Source of the DNA: Gilvimarinus japonicus
GTDB taxonomy: Bacteria > Pseudomonadota > Gammaproteobacteria > Pseudomonadales > Cellvibrionaceae
DNA length: 64,000 nucleotides
Assembly: GCF_042847215.1 (NCBI RefSeq)
Contig: NZ_AP031500.1
Coordinates: 2,294,001 to 2,358,000, forward strand
Reading direction: 5' to 3'
The notes beneath the pieces were generated by a model, which saw nothing but the letters and a program-made list of their open reading frames with translations, ran no database searches and was not told the origin of the DNA. Below, piece by piece: positions 37,093-46,175 of this stretch. Each line of letters opens with the position of its first letter. Within the stretch, counting starts at the first letter, position 1. The translations under genes and the position numbers were made by a program.

Positions 37093-37686
37093 ATGGCCAA
37101 TGCAGCGAACTATCCAATAGATGCAGAAATATTAGGACTCGAAGCAAAAACTGCTTATAATTTCGCACTTTCCAACCAGAGAACCGCAATGGATAAAATA
37201 GAAGAGGTGCTGGTATCACTGCGCCGCGTTATTCGCGCCACGGACCTACACTCAAAAAAGCTGGTTAAAACGGCTTCGGTAACGGGGCCGCAGCTATTGC
37301 TTATGCAAATACTGCAAAATAAAGGCGATATGACCATTAGCGAACTGGCCCGAGACATGAGCTTGTCCCAAGCCACGGTGACCACCGTGCTCGACCGCTT
37401 AGAAAAGCGCGAGCTGATAACACGGGTGCGATCGCAGCAAGATAAACGTAAAGTCTACCCACAGCTGACTCACAAGGGCAGCAAAATACTGGAAAGTGCC
37501 CCAACAGCCCTGCAAGACGACTTTGTCAGGCGCTTTAAGAACTTGAATGACTGGGAGCAAGGGATGATTATTGCGTCACTGCAACGAGTCGCCGAGATGA
37601 TGAATGCCGAAACCCTAGACGCCTCCCCCTTCCTGGATGTTGGGGCCCTAGATCGCGGCGAAATAGAAAAAAACGAGCACAACTAA
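37093..37686 (+). CDS. ectR: MarR-family regulator of ectoine genes (EctR)
   Basis: 197-residue winged-helix regulator, divergent from ectA and 214 bp away. The helix-turn-helix (GDMTISELARDMSLSQATVTTVLDRLEKRELITR) and wing (QDKRKVYPQLTHKG) are complete. EctR1 proteins of halotolerant methylotrophs repress ectABC-ask from the same position. GAGG lies seven bases before the ATG at 37093; a second in-frame Met at residue 33 aligns better with the usual family start, so the first 32 residues may be an extension or untranslated. Confidence 0.9.
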   Translation: MANAANYPIDAEILGLEAKTAYNFALSNQRTAMDKIEEVLVSLRRVIRATDLHSKKLVKTASVTGPQLLLMQILQNKGDMTISELARDMSLSQATVTTVLDRLEKRELITRVRSQQDKRKVYPQLTHKGSKILESAPTALQDDFVRRFKNLNDWEQGMIIASLQRVAEMMNAETLDASPFLDVGALDRGEIEKNEHN

Positions 37687-37774
37687 CCGGGCATAGCCCA
37701 CACTGTACGGCGCGAACAGTGCTATATGCAGATTAAGATAAGCCGCCTAGGTTGCAAGCGTGCATTCAAATATT

Positions 37775-37838
37775 GCTTAGTGCCCTAATACTCTTTTAGA
37801 CAAGGTTACCTGCCTCTACAGCCATTAGAGTACTAAGC
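37775..37838. repeat. Inverted repeat downstream of ectR, similar to the EctR half-site
   Basis: Arms GCTTAGTGCCCTAAT (37775-37789) and ATTAGAGTACTAAGC (37824-37838) are inverted with a few mismatches, 34 bases apart. Each arm contains CTTAGT followed by CTAAT, close to the operator upstream of ectR. It lies in the 191-bp gap between the convergent ectR and dnaE genes and lacks a terminator-like T-run. Confidence 0.45.
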
Positions 37839-37877
37839 ATTTACCTATCAACCGCTATTTTACTAATCCTTTTTTTA

Positions 37878-40800
37878 TTAGCGGTAGTCAAGCCGCACGC
37901 TACTGGCGCCGAAGTCATCTCGCAATCGTTGCAGCAGCTCATCCTCTGGGCGCACGCACCATTGAGCCCCCAGCCGCAACTGGCAACGAGCATCTGAGCG
38001 CTGATAAGCGATCACAATCGGACACCGGCCATCGCGATACGGCTCAAGGCATTCGCGCAAGCGCGCCGAGGCATTTGCCCCCAGCTCGCCAGCATTAAGG
38101 GACAAGCACAATGCGCGGGCTTTCTCTTGACGTACCTCGGCTAAATTACGGACCGCATCGGCACGCATCTTGAGGCTATTACTGTACTCATCGTGGCTAA
38201 CTTGCCCCTCGACCAGCAACAGTGCGTCTTTGACTAATAGCTCTCGACACTCGTTAAAAGTATCCGAGAACACGGCAATCTCAATACGCCCGGTGCGATC
38301 ATCCAGTGTAATAAACGCCATTGTGTCGCCACGCTTGGTTTTCATGGTGCGTGTTGCCACCACTAAACCGCCAATGCGCTGACTGCTTTTGTCTGGTGTA
38401 ATATTGGCAATTCGCGAAGAGACTAAAAAGTTGATCTCTTGGTCGTACTCATCGATTGGGTGACCGGTCAGGTAAAGACCGAGTGTCTCGTTTTCGGCCG
38501 TGAGACGCTCCTTCATCGACCAAGGGCGCACGCGGGCAAAATCTCGGTATGCGTCTTCCGCACTAGCCGCGGCGGGTACGACATCGCCAAACAAATCGAC
38601 CATACCCGCGCTGGCATTGGCTGCACTTTGCTCGGCCGCTTTAACAGCCTCGGTTATCGCGGCAAACATTACCGCCCGGTCATGATCCAAACTGCGGCTC
38701 GGCCCAAGGTTGTCGGCCGCACCCGAGCGAATCAAAGCCTCTAGAGCTCGCTTATTCACTTTGCGCGGGTCGATGCGGGCACAGAAATCAAACAAATCTT
38801 TAAATGGACCGCCACTTTCACGAGCTTGGATAATACTATCGACAGGTCCCTCACCCAGCCCTTTAATAGCGCCAAGCCCGTAAATAACATTGTTGTCGTC
38901 ATCAACCGTGAATTTTAATTCACCACGGTTTACATCGGGGGGTAATAGCGTCAGCCCCATAGTGCGACACTCTTCGATAAAGGTCACAACTTTATCGGTT
39001 TTATCCATGTCCGAGCTCATAGTCGCCGCCATAAAATGCGCGGGATAATGAGCTTTTAGCCAAGCGGTTTGATACGACACCAGCGCGTAAGCGGCCGAGT
39101 GCGACTTGTTAAAACCGTAGCCGGCAAATTTTTCTACCAGATCAAAGATCTTCATCGCCAGATCAGGATCAATGCCCTTGCCTTTTGCACCCTCGGCAAA
39201 GAATTCTCGTTGCTTGGCCATCTCTTCGAGCTTTTTCTTACCCATGGCACGACGCAGCAAATCTGCACCGCCCAAGCTGTAACCGGCCAGCTCCTGAGCG
39301 ATTTGCATTACTTGCTCTTGATAAACAATAACGCCGTAGGTTGGCTTAAGAATCGGCTCCAAACATTTGTGCTGATATTTGGCATCGGGATACGCGACTT
39401 CGGCTTTACCGTGTTTTCGGTTTACAAAGTCAGTCACCATCCCCGAATCCAGTGGCCCCGGCCGAAACAAAGCCACCAGTGCAATCATGTCCTCAAGGTT
39501 ATCTGGCTTTAAGCGCTTGATAAGATCTTTCATACCGCGCGATTCCAGCTGAAACACAGCGGTGGTTTCGGCGCGCTTAAGCAAATCGAACGTGGGCTTA
39601 TCGTCTAACTCAATCGTCGTAATATCTAGCGGGGGCTGATCTGCTTTCGCCCGCTGGGCATTGATCATCTCTAGTGCCCAGTCGATAATAGTAAGAGTAC
39701 GCAGCCCCAAGAAGTCAAACTTTACAAGCCCGGCATCTTCAACATCATTTTTATCGTATTGCGTCACCAACCCTTTGCCGGATTCGTCACAGTAAAGCGG
39801 CGAGAAATCAATCAACTGATCAGGGGCAATAACCACACCACCGGCGTGTTTACCCACGTTGCGCGTTAAGCCTTCGAGCTTAACCGCCATATCCCAAATC
39901 TCTTGCGCATCGCCGTCGGTCTCGAGCAGCTCGCGCAGTATATCGACCTCCTCTAGCGCCTGCTTCAGCGTCATCCCTGGAGTTGGCGGAATCATCTTCG
40001 AGAGTTTATCGGCCAAGCCATAGGACTTACCCAGCACCCTTGCCACGTCGCGCACCACCGCTTTTGCCGCCATAGTACCGAAGGTGATAATCTGGCTCAC
40101 CGCCTCGCGGCCATAGGCTTCAGCCACGTAACTAATAACGCGGTCGCGATTTTCCATGCAGAAGTCGACGTCAAAGTCAGGCATCGATACCCGCTCTGGA
40201 TTCAAAAACCGCTCGAACAGTAAATCATATTGCAGCGGATCAAGATCGGTAATCTCTAGCGAATAGGCAACCAATGAACCGGCACCCGAACCACGCCCGG
40301 GCCCCACGGGAATACCGTTTTCTTTTGCCCAGCGAATAAAGTCCATTACGATGAGGAAGTAACCGGGGAAACCCATCTGCAGGATAATATCCAGCTCGAA
40401 CTGCATTCGCTCGCGATACACCTGATAACGCTCGGCGTAATCCGCCGCCGCTTTATCCAGGATTTTCTCAAGCCGCATATCCATGCCATCTAGGCAGACT
40501 TTTTTGAAAAATTCGTTTTCCGTCATCCCATCCGGAATGGGATATTGTGGCAAAAAGTATTCACCGAGCTGAATATTGACCGTGCAGCGCTTGGCAATTT
40601 CTACCGAGTTTTCAAGGGCCTCTGGAATATCGCTAAACAACTCCCGCATTTCGCCTGCCGAGCGCAAATACTGTTGCTCGGAGTAACGACGCTCTCGCCG
40701 CGGATCATCCAGAGCCCGCCCCTCAGCAATGCACACCCGAGCTTCGTGCACTTCAAAATCATCACTCTGCAAAAAACGCACATCGTTAGTGGCCACCACA

Positions 40801-41381
40801 GGGCACTGCACTTCATCGGCCAATGCGACCGCTGCGTGCAAGTACGACTCCTCGTACTCTCGCCCGGTTCGCTGCAACTCTAAATAAAAACGTCCCGGAA
40901 ACTCTCTCATCCAGTGAGCAAGCTCAGTCCGCGCCTGGGCATTACGCCCCGACAACAGTGACAAGCCAATGTCACCTAAGCGCCCACCCGACAACGCGAT
41001 CACACCGCCGGAAAACTCACTAACCCAACCTCGCTCTACATACGCAACACCCTGTTGCTGACCTTTTTGATAGGCACGGGATATAAGCGCAATAATGTTT
41101 TTATAGCCAGCATCGTTCATCGCCAGCAACGTAATAAGAGTTGGCTTCGCTTCCGAATCGACACCATTAATAAAAAAGTCACAGCCAACTATTGGCTTAA
41201 TGCCCTGCCCTTGCATGGCCTTATAAAACTTTATTAAGCCATAGAAATTGGTTTGGTCAGACACGCCGCACGCTGGCATACCCAACTCATTTAAGCGTGC
41301 CGCCAAAGGCTTAATACGAATTAAGCTATCCGATAACGAATACTCTGTATGCAGCCGGAGATGTACAAATTGTGCAGTCAT
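37878..41381 (-). CDS. dnaE: DNA polymerase III alpha subunit
   Basis: Replicative polymerase catalytic subunit, 1167 residues. An N-terminal PHP domain (FVHLRLHTEYSLSDS) is followed by the polymerase core with GPGRGSGAGSLVAY and the catalytic aspartates in PDFDVDF, then an HhH region, an OB-fold and a C-terminal domain that contacts tau. Start codon ATG with a weak site. It is the last gene of the lpx/rnhB series; accA, its common next gene, is absent and ectR follows instead. Confidence 0.97.
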   Translation of the reverse strand: MTAQFVHLRLHTEYSLSDSLIRIKPLAARLNELGMPACGVSDQTNFYGLIKFYKAMQGQGIKPIVGCDFFINGVDSEAKPTLITLLAMNDAGYKNIIALISRAYQKGQQQGVAYVERGWVSEFSGGVIALSGGRLGDIGLSLLSGRNAQARTELAHWMREFPGRFYLELQRTGREYEESYLHAAVALADEVQCPVVATNDVRFLQSDDFEVHEARVCIAEGRALDDPRRERRYSEQQYLRSAGEMRELFSDIPEALENSVEIAKRCTVNIQLGEYFLPQYPIPDGMTENEFFKKVCLDGMDMRLEKILDKAAADYAERYQVYRERMQFELDIILQMGFPGYFLIVMDFIRWAKENGIPVGPGRGSGAGSLVAYSLEITDLDPLQYDLLFERFLNPERVSMPDFDVDFCMENRDRVISYVAEAYGREAVSQIITFGTMAAKAVVRDVARVLGKSYGLADKLSKMIPPTPGMTLKQALEEVDILRELLETDGDAQEIWDMAVKLEGLTRNVGKHAGGVVIAPDQLIDFSPLYCDESGKGLVTQYDKNDVEDAGLVKFDFLGLRTLTIIDWALEMINAQRAKADQPPLDITTIELDDKPTFDLLKRAETTAVFQLESRGMKDLIKRLKPDNLEDMIALVALFRPGPLDSGMVTDFVNRKHGKAEVAYPDAKYQHKCLEPILKPTYGVIVYQEQVMQIAQELAGYSLGGADLLRRAMGKKKLEEMAKQREFFAEGAKGKGIDPDLAMKIFDLVEKFAGYGFNKSHSAAYALVSYQTAWLKAHYPAHFMAATMSSDMDKTDKVVTFIEECRTMGLTLLPPDVNRGELKFTVDDDNNVIYGLGAIKGLGEGPVDSIIQARESGGPFKDLFDFCARIDPRKVNKRALEALIRSGAADNLGPSRSLDHDRAVMFAAITEAVKAAEQSAANASAGMVDLFGDVVPAAASAEDAYRDFARVRPWSMKERLTAENETLGLYLTGHPIDEYDQEINFLVSSRIANITPDKSSQRIGGLVVATRTMKTKRGDTMAFITLDDRTGRIEIAVFSDTFNECRELLVKDALLLVEGQVSHDEYSNSLKMRADAVRNLAEVRQEKARALCLSLNAGELGANASARLRECLEPYRDGRCPIVIAYQRSDARCQLRLGAQWCVRPEDELLQRLRDDFGASSVRLDYR

Positions 41382-41389
41382 AAATACCG

Positions 41390-41995
41390 TTAAAAAATAG
41401 TTAATTGTTCTAGCTGTTGTTTAACCGGCGCAAACGAGCGGCGGTGAATATCACTAACCCCCAAGGTTGCCAACGCTTGCATGTGCACCTTGGTCGGGTA
41501 GCCCTTATGCCCCGCAAATCCGTAACCTGGATACATTTTATCAAACGCTACCATTTCGGCATCGCGGGTGACTTTTGCCAAAATGGAGGCGGCACTGATA
41601 GCGGCAACCCGGCTGTCGCCTTTAACTACGGCCTCGGCGGTGTAGCGCCACTTGGGGATTTTGTTGCCATCAACCAGAACGTGTTCTGGCTCAACCGACA
41701 AACCTTCGACGGCGCGCCGCATAGCCAACAAGCTTGCTTGCAAAATATTTATCGAATCAATTTCGGCAACACTGGCGCGAGCAATACAATAACTCATAGC
41801 TCGCTCTTTGATGAGCGTAAAAAGGTGGTTTCGGCGTTTTTCAGTTAGTTTTTTGGAGTCATTAAGACCGTCTATCGGTGCGTCAGGGTCAAGTATAACC
41901 GCCGCCGCAACGACATCCCCCGCTAGCGGACCCCGGCCTACCTCATCAACCCCAGCGGCTAACACCCCGTTATAACAAGAGACAAACGGTTCCAT
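41390..41995 (-). CDS. rnhB: Ribonuclease HII
   Basis: 201-residue endonuclease that removes ribonucleotides from DNA. The signature GVDEVGRGPLAG carries the first catalytic Asp and Glu, and the later acidic residues in VLVDGN are present, as is the GYPTKVH segment. AGAGG precedes the ATG. It is eight bases upstream of dnaE in the conserved lpxB-rnhB-dnaE order. Confidence 0.96.
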   Translation of the reverse strand: MEPFVSCYNGVLAAGVDEVGRGPLAGDVVAAAVILDPDAPIDGLNDSKKLTEKRRNHLFTLIKERAMSYCIARASVAEIDSINILQASLLAMRRAVEGLSVEPEHVLVDGNKIPKWRYTAEAVVKGDSRVAAISAASILAKVTRDAEMVAFDKMYPGYGFAGHKGYPTKVHMQALATLGVSDIHRRSFAPVKQQLEQLTIF

Positions 41996-42006
41996 GATAT
42001 AAACCT

Positions 42007-43200
42007 CTAGGTCTGAGCGTGCTTTTCGATACGCTCTGAAGGCACAGCACCATCACCCTCAATTAATTTGACGATAGCCGCGGCGGCGGTGGCACTGGCA
42101 TTGCAGCGCAAAGAGTCGTGCAGCTGAATAAACCGCTCTTTTAATTCAGCCACCTCTTGCGGATTGGCAAAAAACTTTAGCACTTGCGCAGCAATGGCCT
42201 CTGGAGTGGCGTCTTTTTGAATCAATTCAGGCACCAACTCTTCACCGGCCAATAAATTAGGCAGTGACACATAGGGCACCTTCAACATTGCTGAAATAAT
42301 CTTGTACGATAACCAGCCCATTTTATAACTAACCACCATAGGCTTTTTCAGTAACATCGCCTCAAGGGCCGTTGTGCCAGATGCCAACACCACTGCATCT
42401 GCCGCCGCCATTACCTCGTGGGACTGGCCCTGTACTAACGTTACCGGCAGGTCGCTGTACTCACTTAGCTGCTGATGAATTTGCCGATACCGCTGGCCGC
42501 TGGCCGCTGGCAATACAAACCTAAGCCCTGGCCGTTGCTTTAAACACAAACGTGCGGCCTGGTAAAAAACCGGCCCTAGACGCTCGACTTCGCCCTGCCG
42601 GCTACCGGGCAACAATGCCACAACCGGGGTGTCTGTAGGCAAATCGAGTTTCAGCTTCTCCCGCGCCAGCGCGATATCCGTTTGAAGGGGAATATCATCA
42701 GCCAGTGTGTGCCCAACAAACTGCACAGGGACCGCGTGGTCCTGATAAAACTTTGCCTCAAACGGCAGCAGGGTCAACATCAAATCAACGGCGCGACGAA
42801 TTTTTTTAATGCGGCTCTGGCGCCACGCCCACACCGAAGGACTGACGTAGTGAACCGTTTTTACACCACTGTCGTGCAACTTTTCTTCAAGGGTTAAATT
42901 AAAGTCGGGCGAGTCAATACCGATAAACACTGCTGGCTGTTGCTCACTAAAGTGCTCAACCAAAAAGCGGCGAATACGCAACAGCTCGGGCAGGCGTTTT
43001 AAGGGCTCAATCAGCCCCATAACAGCCAAGCGGTCTTGAGGAAAAAACGAGTGAAACCCTTCGGCCAGCATACGCGGCCCGCCGATACCAGCGAATTCAA
43101 TATGCGGATAGTGTTTTTTTAGGGCACGAATTAAACCTGCCCCCAGAATATCGCCGGAGGCCTCTCCGGCAACGATGCCGACTTTCAGCGTCTGAGTCAT
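42007..43200 (-). CDS. lpxB: Lipid-A-disaccharide synthase
   Basis: Joins UDP-diacylglucosamine and lipid X to form the lipid A disaccharide. The 397-residue GT-B enzyme contains the N-terminal GEASGDILGAGLI loop and the C-terminal nucleotide-binding sequence VALLPGSRQGEVERL. It lies eight bases after lpxA. The short C-terminal tail beyond the family core (GDGAVPSERIEKHAQT) is not conserved in the copies I know. Confidence 0.96.
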   Translation of the reverse strand: MTQTLKVGIVAGEASGDILGAGLIRALKKHYPHIEFAGIGGPRMLAEGFHSFFPQDRLAVMGLIEPLKRLPELLRIRRFLVEHFSEQQPAVFIGIDSPDFNLTLEEKLHDSGVKTVHYVSPSVWAWRQSRIKKIRRAVDLMLTLLPFEAKFYQDHAVPVQFVGHTLADDIPLQTDIALAREKLKLDLPTDTPVVALLPGSRQGEVERLGPVFYQAARLCLKQRPGLRFVLPAASGQRYRQIHQQLSEYSDLPVTLVQGQSHEVMAAADAVVLASGTTALEAMLLKKPMVVSYKMGWLSYKIISAMLKVPYVSLPNLLAGEELVPELIQKDATPEAIAAQVLKFFANPQEVAELKERFIQLHDSLRCNASATAAAAIVKLIEGDGAVPSERIEKHAQT

Positions 43201-43208
43201 AGCTCCGG

Positions 43209-43985
43209 TCAGCGGACGATGCCGCGTTTAGAGGTGGTCAAAGAGTCAATCATTGGCCTGATTGCCGGACACTCAAGCGCTAGCTGCTCAAGCTGCAATA
43301 GCGCTTCATCGACGGTTAATCCACGGCGGTAAATCACTTTAAACGCTCGGCTAACAGCCGCTATCTCATCTTTACTAAAACCGCGGCGGCGTAGGCCTTC
43401 AGCGTTGACGCTTTTTGCGGCCGCCGGCGCACCATTAACCAACACATAAGCTGGCACATCTTTACCTATGGCACACCCCATACCACTAAAGCTGTGGGCG
43501 CCAATATTGCAAAACTGATGGACTAAGGTAAAACCGCTTAAAATGGCCCAATCACCCACAACCACATGCCCGGCGAGCGAGGTATTATTCACTAATATAC
43601 AGTGATCACCCAGCACGCTGTCGTGGCCGATGTGAACGTAAGCCATGATCAAGTTGTGATTACCAATCGTCGTCTCAGAGCGATCCTGAACCGTGCCGCG
43701 ATGAATGGTCACGCCCTCACGAATAATATTGTGATCGCCAATGACCAGCCTCGTCGGCTCGCCGTTGTACTTTAAGTCAGGGGTATCTTCGCCAACGGTA
43801 GAAAACTGAAATACTTGGTTGTTTTTACCAATTCGGGTCGGCCCTTTAATTACCACGTGGGAGGCAATAACACTTCCCGCCCCTATTTCAACATCGGGAC
43901 CGATAATCGTCCAAGGACCAACTCTCACATCATCAGCAAGCTTGGCATCTGGGTGAATAATTGCTTGGGGGGCTATCAAGGTCAA
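43209..43985 (-). CDS. lpxA: UDP-N-acetylglucosamine acyltransferase
   Basis: First enzyme of lipid A synthesis, 258 residues built as a left-handed beta helix of hexapeptide repeats with the catalytic histidine region (HIGHDS) and a C-terminal helical domain. The only open start near the family N-terminus is a TTG at 43985 (or a TTG two codons later), with AAGAGG ten bases upstream, so a non-ATG start is likely. It is preceded by fabZ with an 18-bp gap. Confidence 0.94.
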   Translation of the reverse strand: MTLIAPQAIIHPDAKLADDVRVGPWTIIGPDVEIGAGSVIASHVVIKGPTRIGKNNQVFQFSTVGEDTPDLKYNGEPTRLVIGDHNIIREGVTIHRGTVQDRSETTIGNHNLIMAYVHIGHDSVLGDHCILVNNTSLAGHVVVGDWAILSGFTLVHQFCNIGAHSFSGMGCAIGKDVPAYVLVNGAPAAAKSVNAEGLRRRGFSKDEIAAVSRAFKVIYRRGLTVDEALLQLEQLALECPAIRPMIDSLTTSKRGIVR

Positions 43986-44003
43986 CGCAATCCAGCCTCT
44001 TGG

Positions 44004-44441
44004 TTAGACTTTGCGATCAGCGCAAAGAATCGTCGCCGATGCCGCCAATTCGCCATCTACTGTCGCTTTACAGGCAAACTTCCAAACACCGCGTTTAGAC
44101 GAAATAATTTGCGACTCCAGCTGCAAGCGATCACCGGGGATAACCTGCCGCTTAAAACGTACGTCATCGACCCCGGCAAACAAATAAATAGAGCCGTCTT
44201 GAGGTTTTTTATCCATGGTTTTAAAACCAAGTACACCTGATGCCTGGGCCAGAGCCTCCAAAATCAGGACACCGGGAAACACCGGAAACTCGGGAAAGTG
44301 CCCGTTAAAAACATCTTCATTGATGGTGATATTTTTATAGGCGACGATAGACTCGCCCTCCACCAATTCCACCACACGATCAACCAAAAGCATCGGGTAG
44401 CGGTGCGGAAGGTATTCTCGAATTTCGTTTACGTCCATCAT
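44004..44441 (-). CDS. fabZ: 3-hydroxyacyl-ACP dehydratase FabZ
   Basis: 145-residue hot-dog-fold dehydratase of fatty acid elongation. It has LPHRYPMLLVDRV with the catalytic His, and NGHFPEFPVFPGVLILEALAQ with the catalytic Glu. It competes with LpxA for hydroxyacyl-ACP, and its place between lpxD and lpxA is the usual one. Two adjacent ATG codons open the frame; no strong ribosome site is seen. Confidence 0.96.
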   Translation of the reverse strand: MMDVNEIREYLPHRYPMLLVDRVVELVEGESIVAYKNITINEDVFNGHFPEFPVFPGVLILEALAQASGVLGFKTMDKKPQDGSIYLFAGVDDVRFKRQVIPGDRLQLESQIISSKRGVWKFACKATVDGELAASATILCADRKV

Positions 44442-44488
44442 TTTTTTTGTGGCCTTATTAGCACTAATACGCAGGTTGATCCACCACC

Positions 44489-44514
44489 CGGCACCTTATA
44501 AGTGCCGCTTTTTT
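44489..44514 (+). terminator. Plus-strand intrinsic terminator inside the lpx operon
   Basis: CGGCAC/GTGCCG hairpin with a seven-base loop followed on the plus strand by CTTTTTT. It lies in the 79-bp lpxD-fabZ gap, oriented against the operon, so it would stop antisense transcripts rather than lpx mRNA. Confidence 0.55.
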
Positions 44515-44520
44515 GGTAGA

Positions 44521-45549
44521 TTATTTATTCCGGTCGCTCTCCAGGGCTTTAACCCTAGAGGCAATATCGTTGAGCTGATTGAAGCGGACAGCATTTTTAC
44601 GCCACTCGCGGGTGTCAATGGCGCTGCTTCCAGAGCTGTAACTGCCAGGCACTGTAATCGATTTAGTGACCATCGTCATGCCCGTGATGTGCACATTATC
44701 GGTCACCTCCAGATGACCAACAATACCCACTGCGCCGGCCAAGGTGCAGTTACGGCCAATGATGGTACTGCCAGCCAAGCCGCAGTTTGCGGCAATAGCG
44801 CTATTTTCACCAATACGACAGTTGTGCGCGATATGCACCTGATCGTCAATTTTGACCCCGTCGCAAATAACAGTATCATCCAGCGCGCCGCGATCAATCG
44901 TCGTCGATGCACCTATCTCGACTCGATTGCCAATTGTGACGCCGCCCAGCTGATGAATTTTACACCAACCGCCTTCGCCATCCGGCGCAAAGCCAAAACC
45001 ATCTGCCCCAATCACGCAGTTGCTATGCAGGAGGGAGTCGTCGCCGATAACCACACCGTGATAAATTGAGGCATTGGCCGCAATGCGGGTACGCGCTCCA
45101 ATCAGCACATCCGCACCGATGTAGCACCCCGCACCTATAATAGCGTCGTCCGCAATGACAGCCTTGCTGTCAATCACCGCGTTTGCACCAACACTCACAT
45201 TCGCGCCAATCTGGGCATCAGGCGCAACAACAGCACTGGCGTGCACCGAGCGCTGGATCGTGTCGCCACTTACATCAAATAGCTTACTTAGGCGGGCATA
45301 GGCGAGATAAGGGTTTTCAACCAAGAGCTTGACGCCGCTGTAGTGCTCGGCATCAGCCGGCCGCAATATAACGGCACCCGCTTTACAAGCTGGCAGGTGC
45401 TTTAAGTAGGCGGCGCCCGCTAAAAAGGTGATCTGATCATCTTTAGCCGCAGCCAAACCAGCAATGCCGGTTATCACTAAACCGGCATTGCTGGTATCAA
45501 TCTCAGCGCTTAGGTAGTCCGCCAGCTGGCGGAGGGTGTAGTTAGTCAC
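44521..45549 (-). CDS. lpxD: UDP-3-O-acyl-glucosamine N-acyltransferase
   Basis: Third acylation step of lipid A. The 342-residue enzyme has an N-terminal uridine-binding domain (TLRQLADYLSAEI...), a long hexapeptide beta helix with the catalytic histidine area (VHIAHNCRIGENS) and a short C-terminal helix. The start is a GTG at 45549 with GGAAAAGTGA just upstream. It follows skp by 17 bp. Confidence 0.95.
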   Translation of the reverse strand: MTNYTLRQLADYLSAEIDTSNAGLVITGIAGLAAAKDDQITFLAGAAYLKHLPACKAGAVILRPADAEHYSGVKLLVENPYLAYARLSKLFDVSGDTIQRSVHASAVVAPDAQIGANVSVGANAVIDSKAVIADDAIIGAGCYIGADVLIGARTRIAANASIYHGVVIGDDSLLHSNCVIGADGFGFAPDGEGGWCKIHQLGGVTIGNRVEIGASTTIDRGALDDTVICDGVKIDDQVHIAHNCRIGENSAIAANCGLAGSTIIGRNCTLAGAVGIVGHLEVTDNVHITGMTMVTKSITVPGSYSSGSSAIDTREWRKNAVRFNQLNDIASRVKALESDRNK

Positions 45550-45566
45550 TCACTTTTCCACGTAGC

Positions 45567-46088
45567 TTACTGAGATTTATTCAGGCGCTCGACCAATTGC
45601 GCGGTAATATCGTGATCTGCATCGGCGTGAAAAACAGACTGGGCATTGACAATCATGCCAATTTTTTCATCTTCGATAAGCTTTTCAAGTACGGGGCGAA
45701 CTTTAGGCGCCAACTCTTGCTGAACACGTTGTAAAACCTGTTGCTGTTCGGCCTGCAATTTCTTTTGCGCCAGCTCGTAATCGGCCCGTAGGTACTCAAT
45801 TTTCTTACGGTGCTCGGCTAACTTGTCTTCCGACCAGGTCATGCCGTCTTTTTCGGCGCTTTCTTGCAACGCTTTAATATCGGCAACCAAGCTTTCTAGT
45901 TTGGCACGCATGGCCGTGAACTCAGCATTTTTCTGTAGGGTTTCCATGCTCTTTTTAGCAAGGTCGGTACCAAGGATAGCCGCTTGCATATCCAGCACGA
46001 CAACTTTATCGGCCGCAAATGCCGAGGTAGCCGTGGCGGCCGTGGCAGTCAAAGTCATAGCAAGTAGCAAATTCTTTACAATGTTCAC
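45567..46088 (-). CDS. skp: Periplasmic chaperone Skp/OmpH
   Basis: 173-residue exported chaperone that carries unfolded outer-membrane proteins to BamA. A signal peptide ending TSAFAADK is followed by the coiled-coil tentacle region. The start is GTG with AGAGGAA six bases before it. It lies between bamA and lpxD as usual. Confidence 0.94.
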   Translation of the reverse strand: MNIVKNLLLAMTLTATAATATSAFAADKVVVLDMQAAILGTDLAKKSMETLQKNAEFTAMRAKLESLVADIKALQESAEKDGMTWSEDKLAEHRKKIEYLRADYELAQKKLQAEQQQVLQRVQQELAPKVRPVLEKLIEDEKIGMIVNAQSVFHADADHDITAQLVERLNKSQ

Positions 46089-46175
46089 AACGCTTTCCTC
46101 TATAGTTTTAATCGTATTTATACTTTATACGGTCGGTTTATTCAGTTCTAACGAAGCCGAAGCCTCTAACGCCCA

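Noticed and set aside
37775..37838. Mobile-element terminal repeats flanking the ectoine locus
   Set aside because: The inverted arms enclose only 34 bases, there is no transposase nearby and I see no target duplication.
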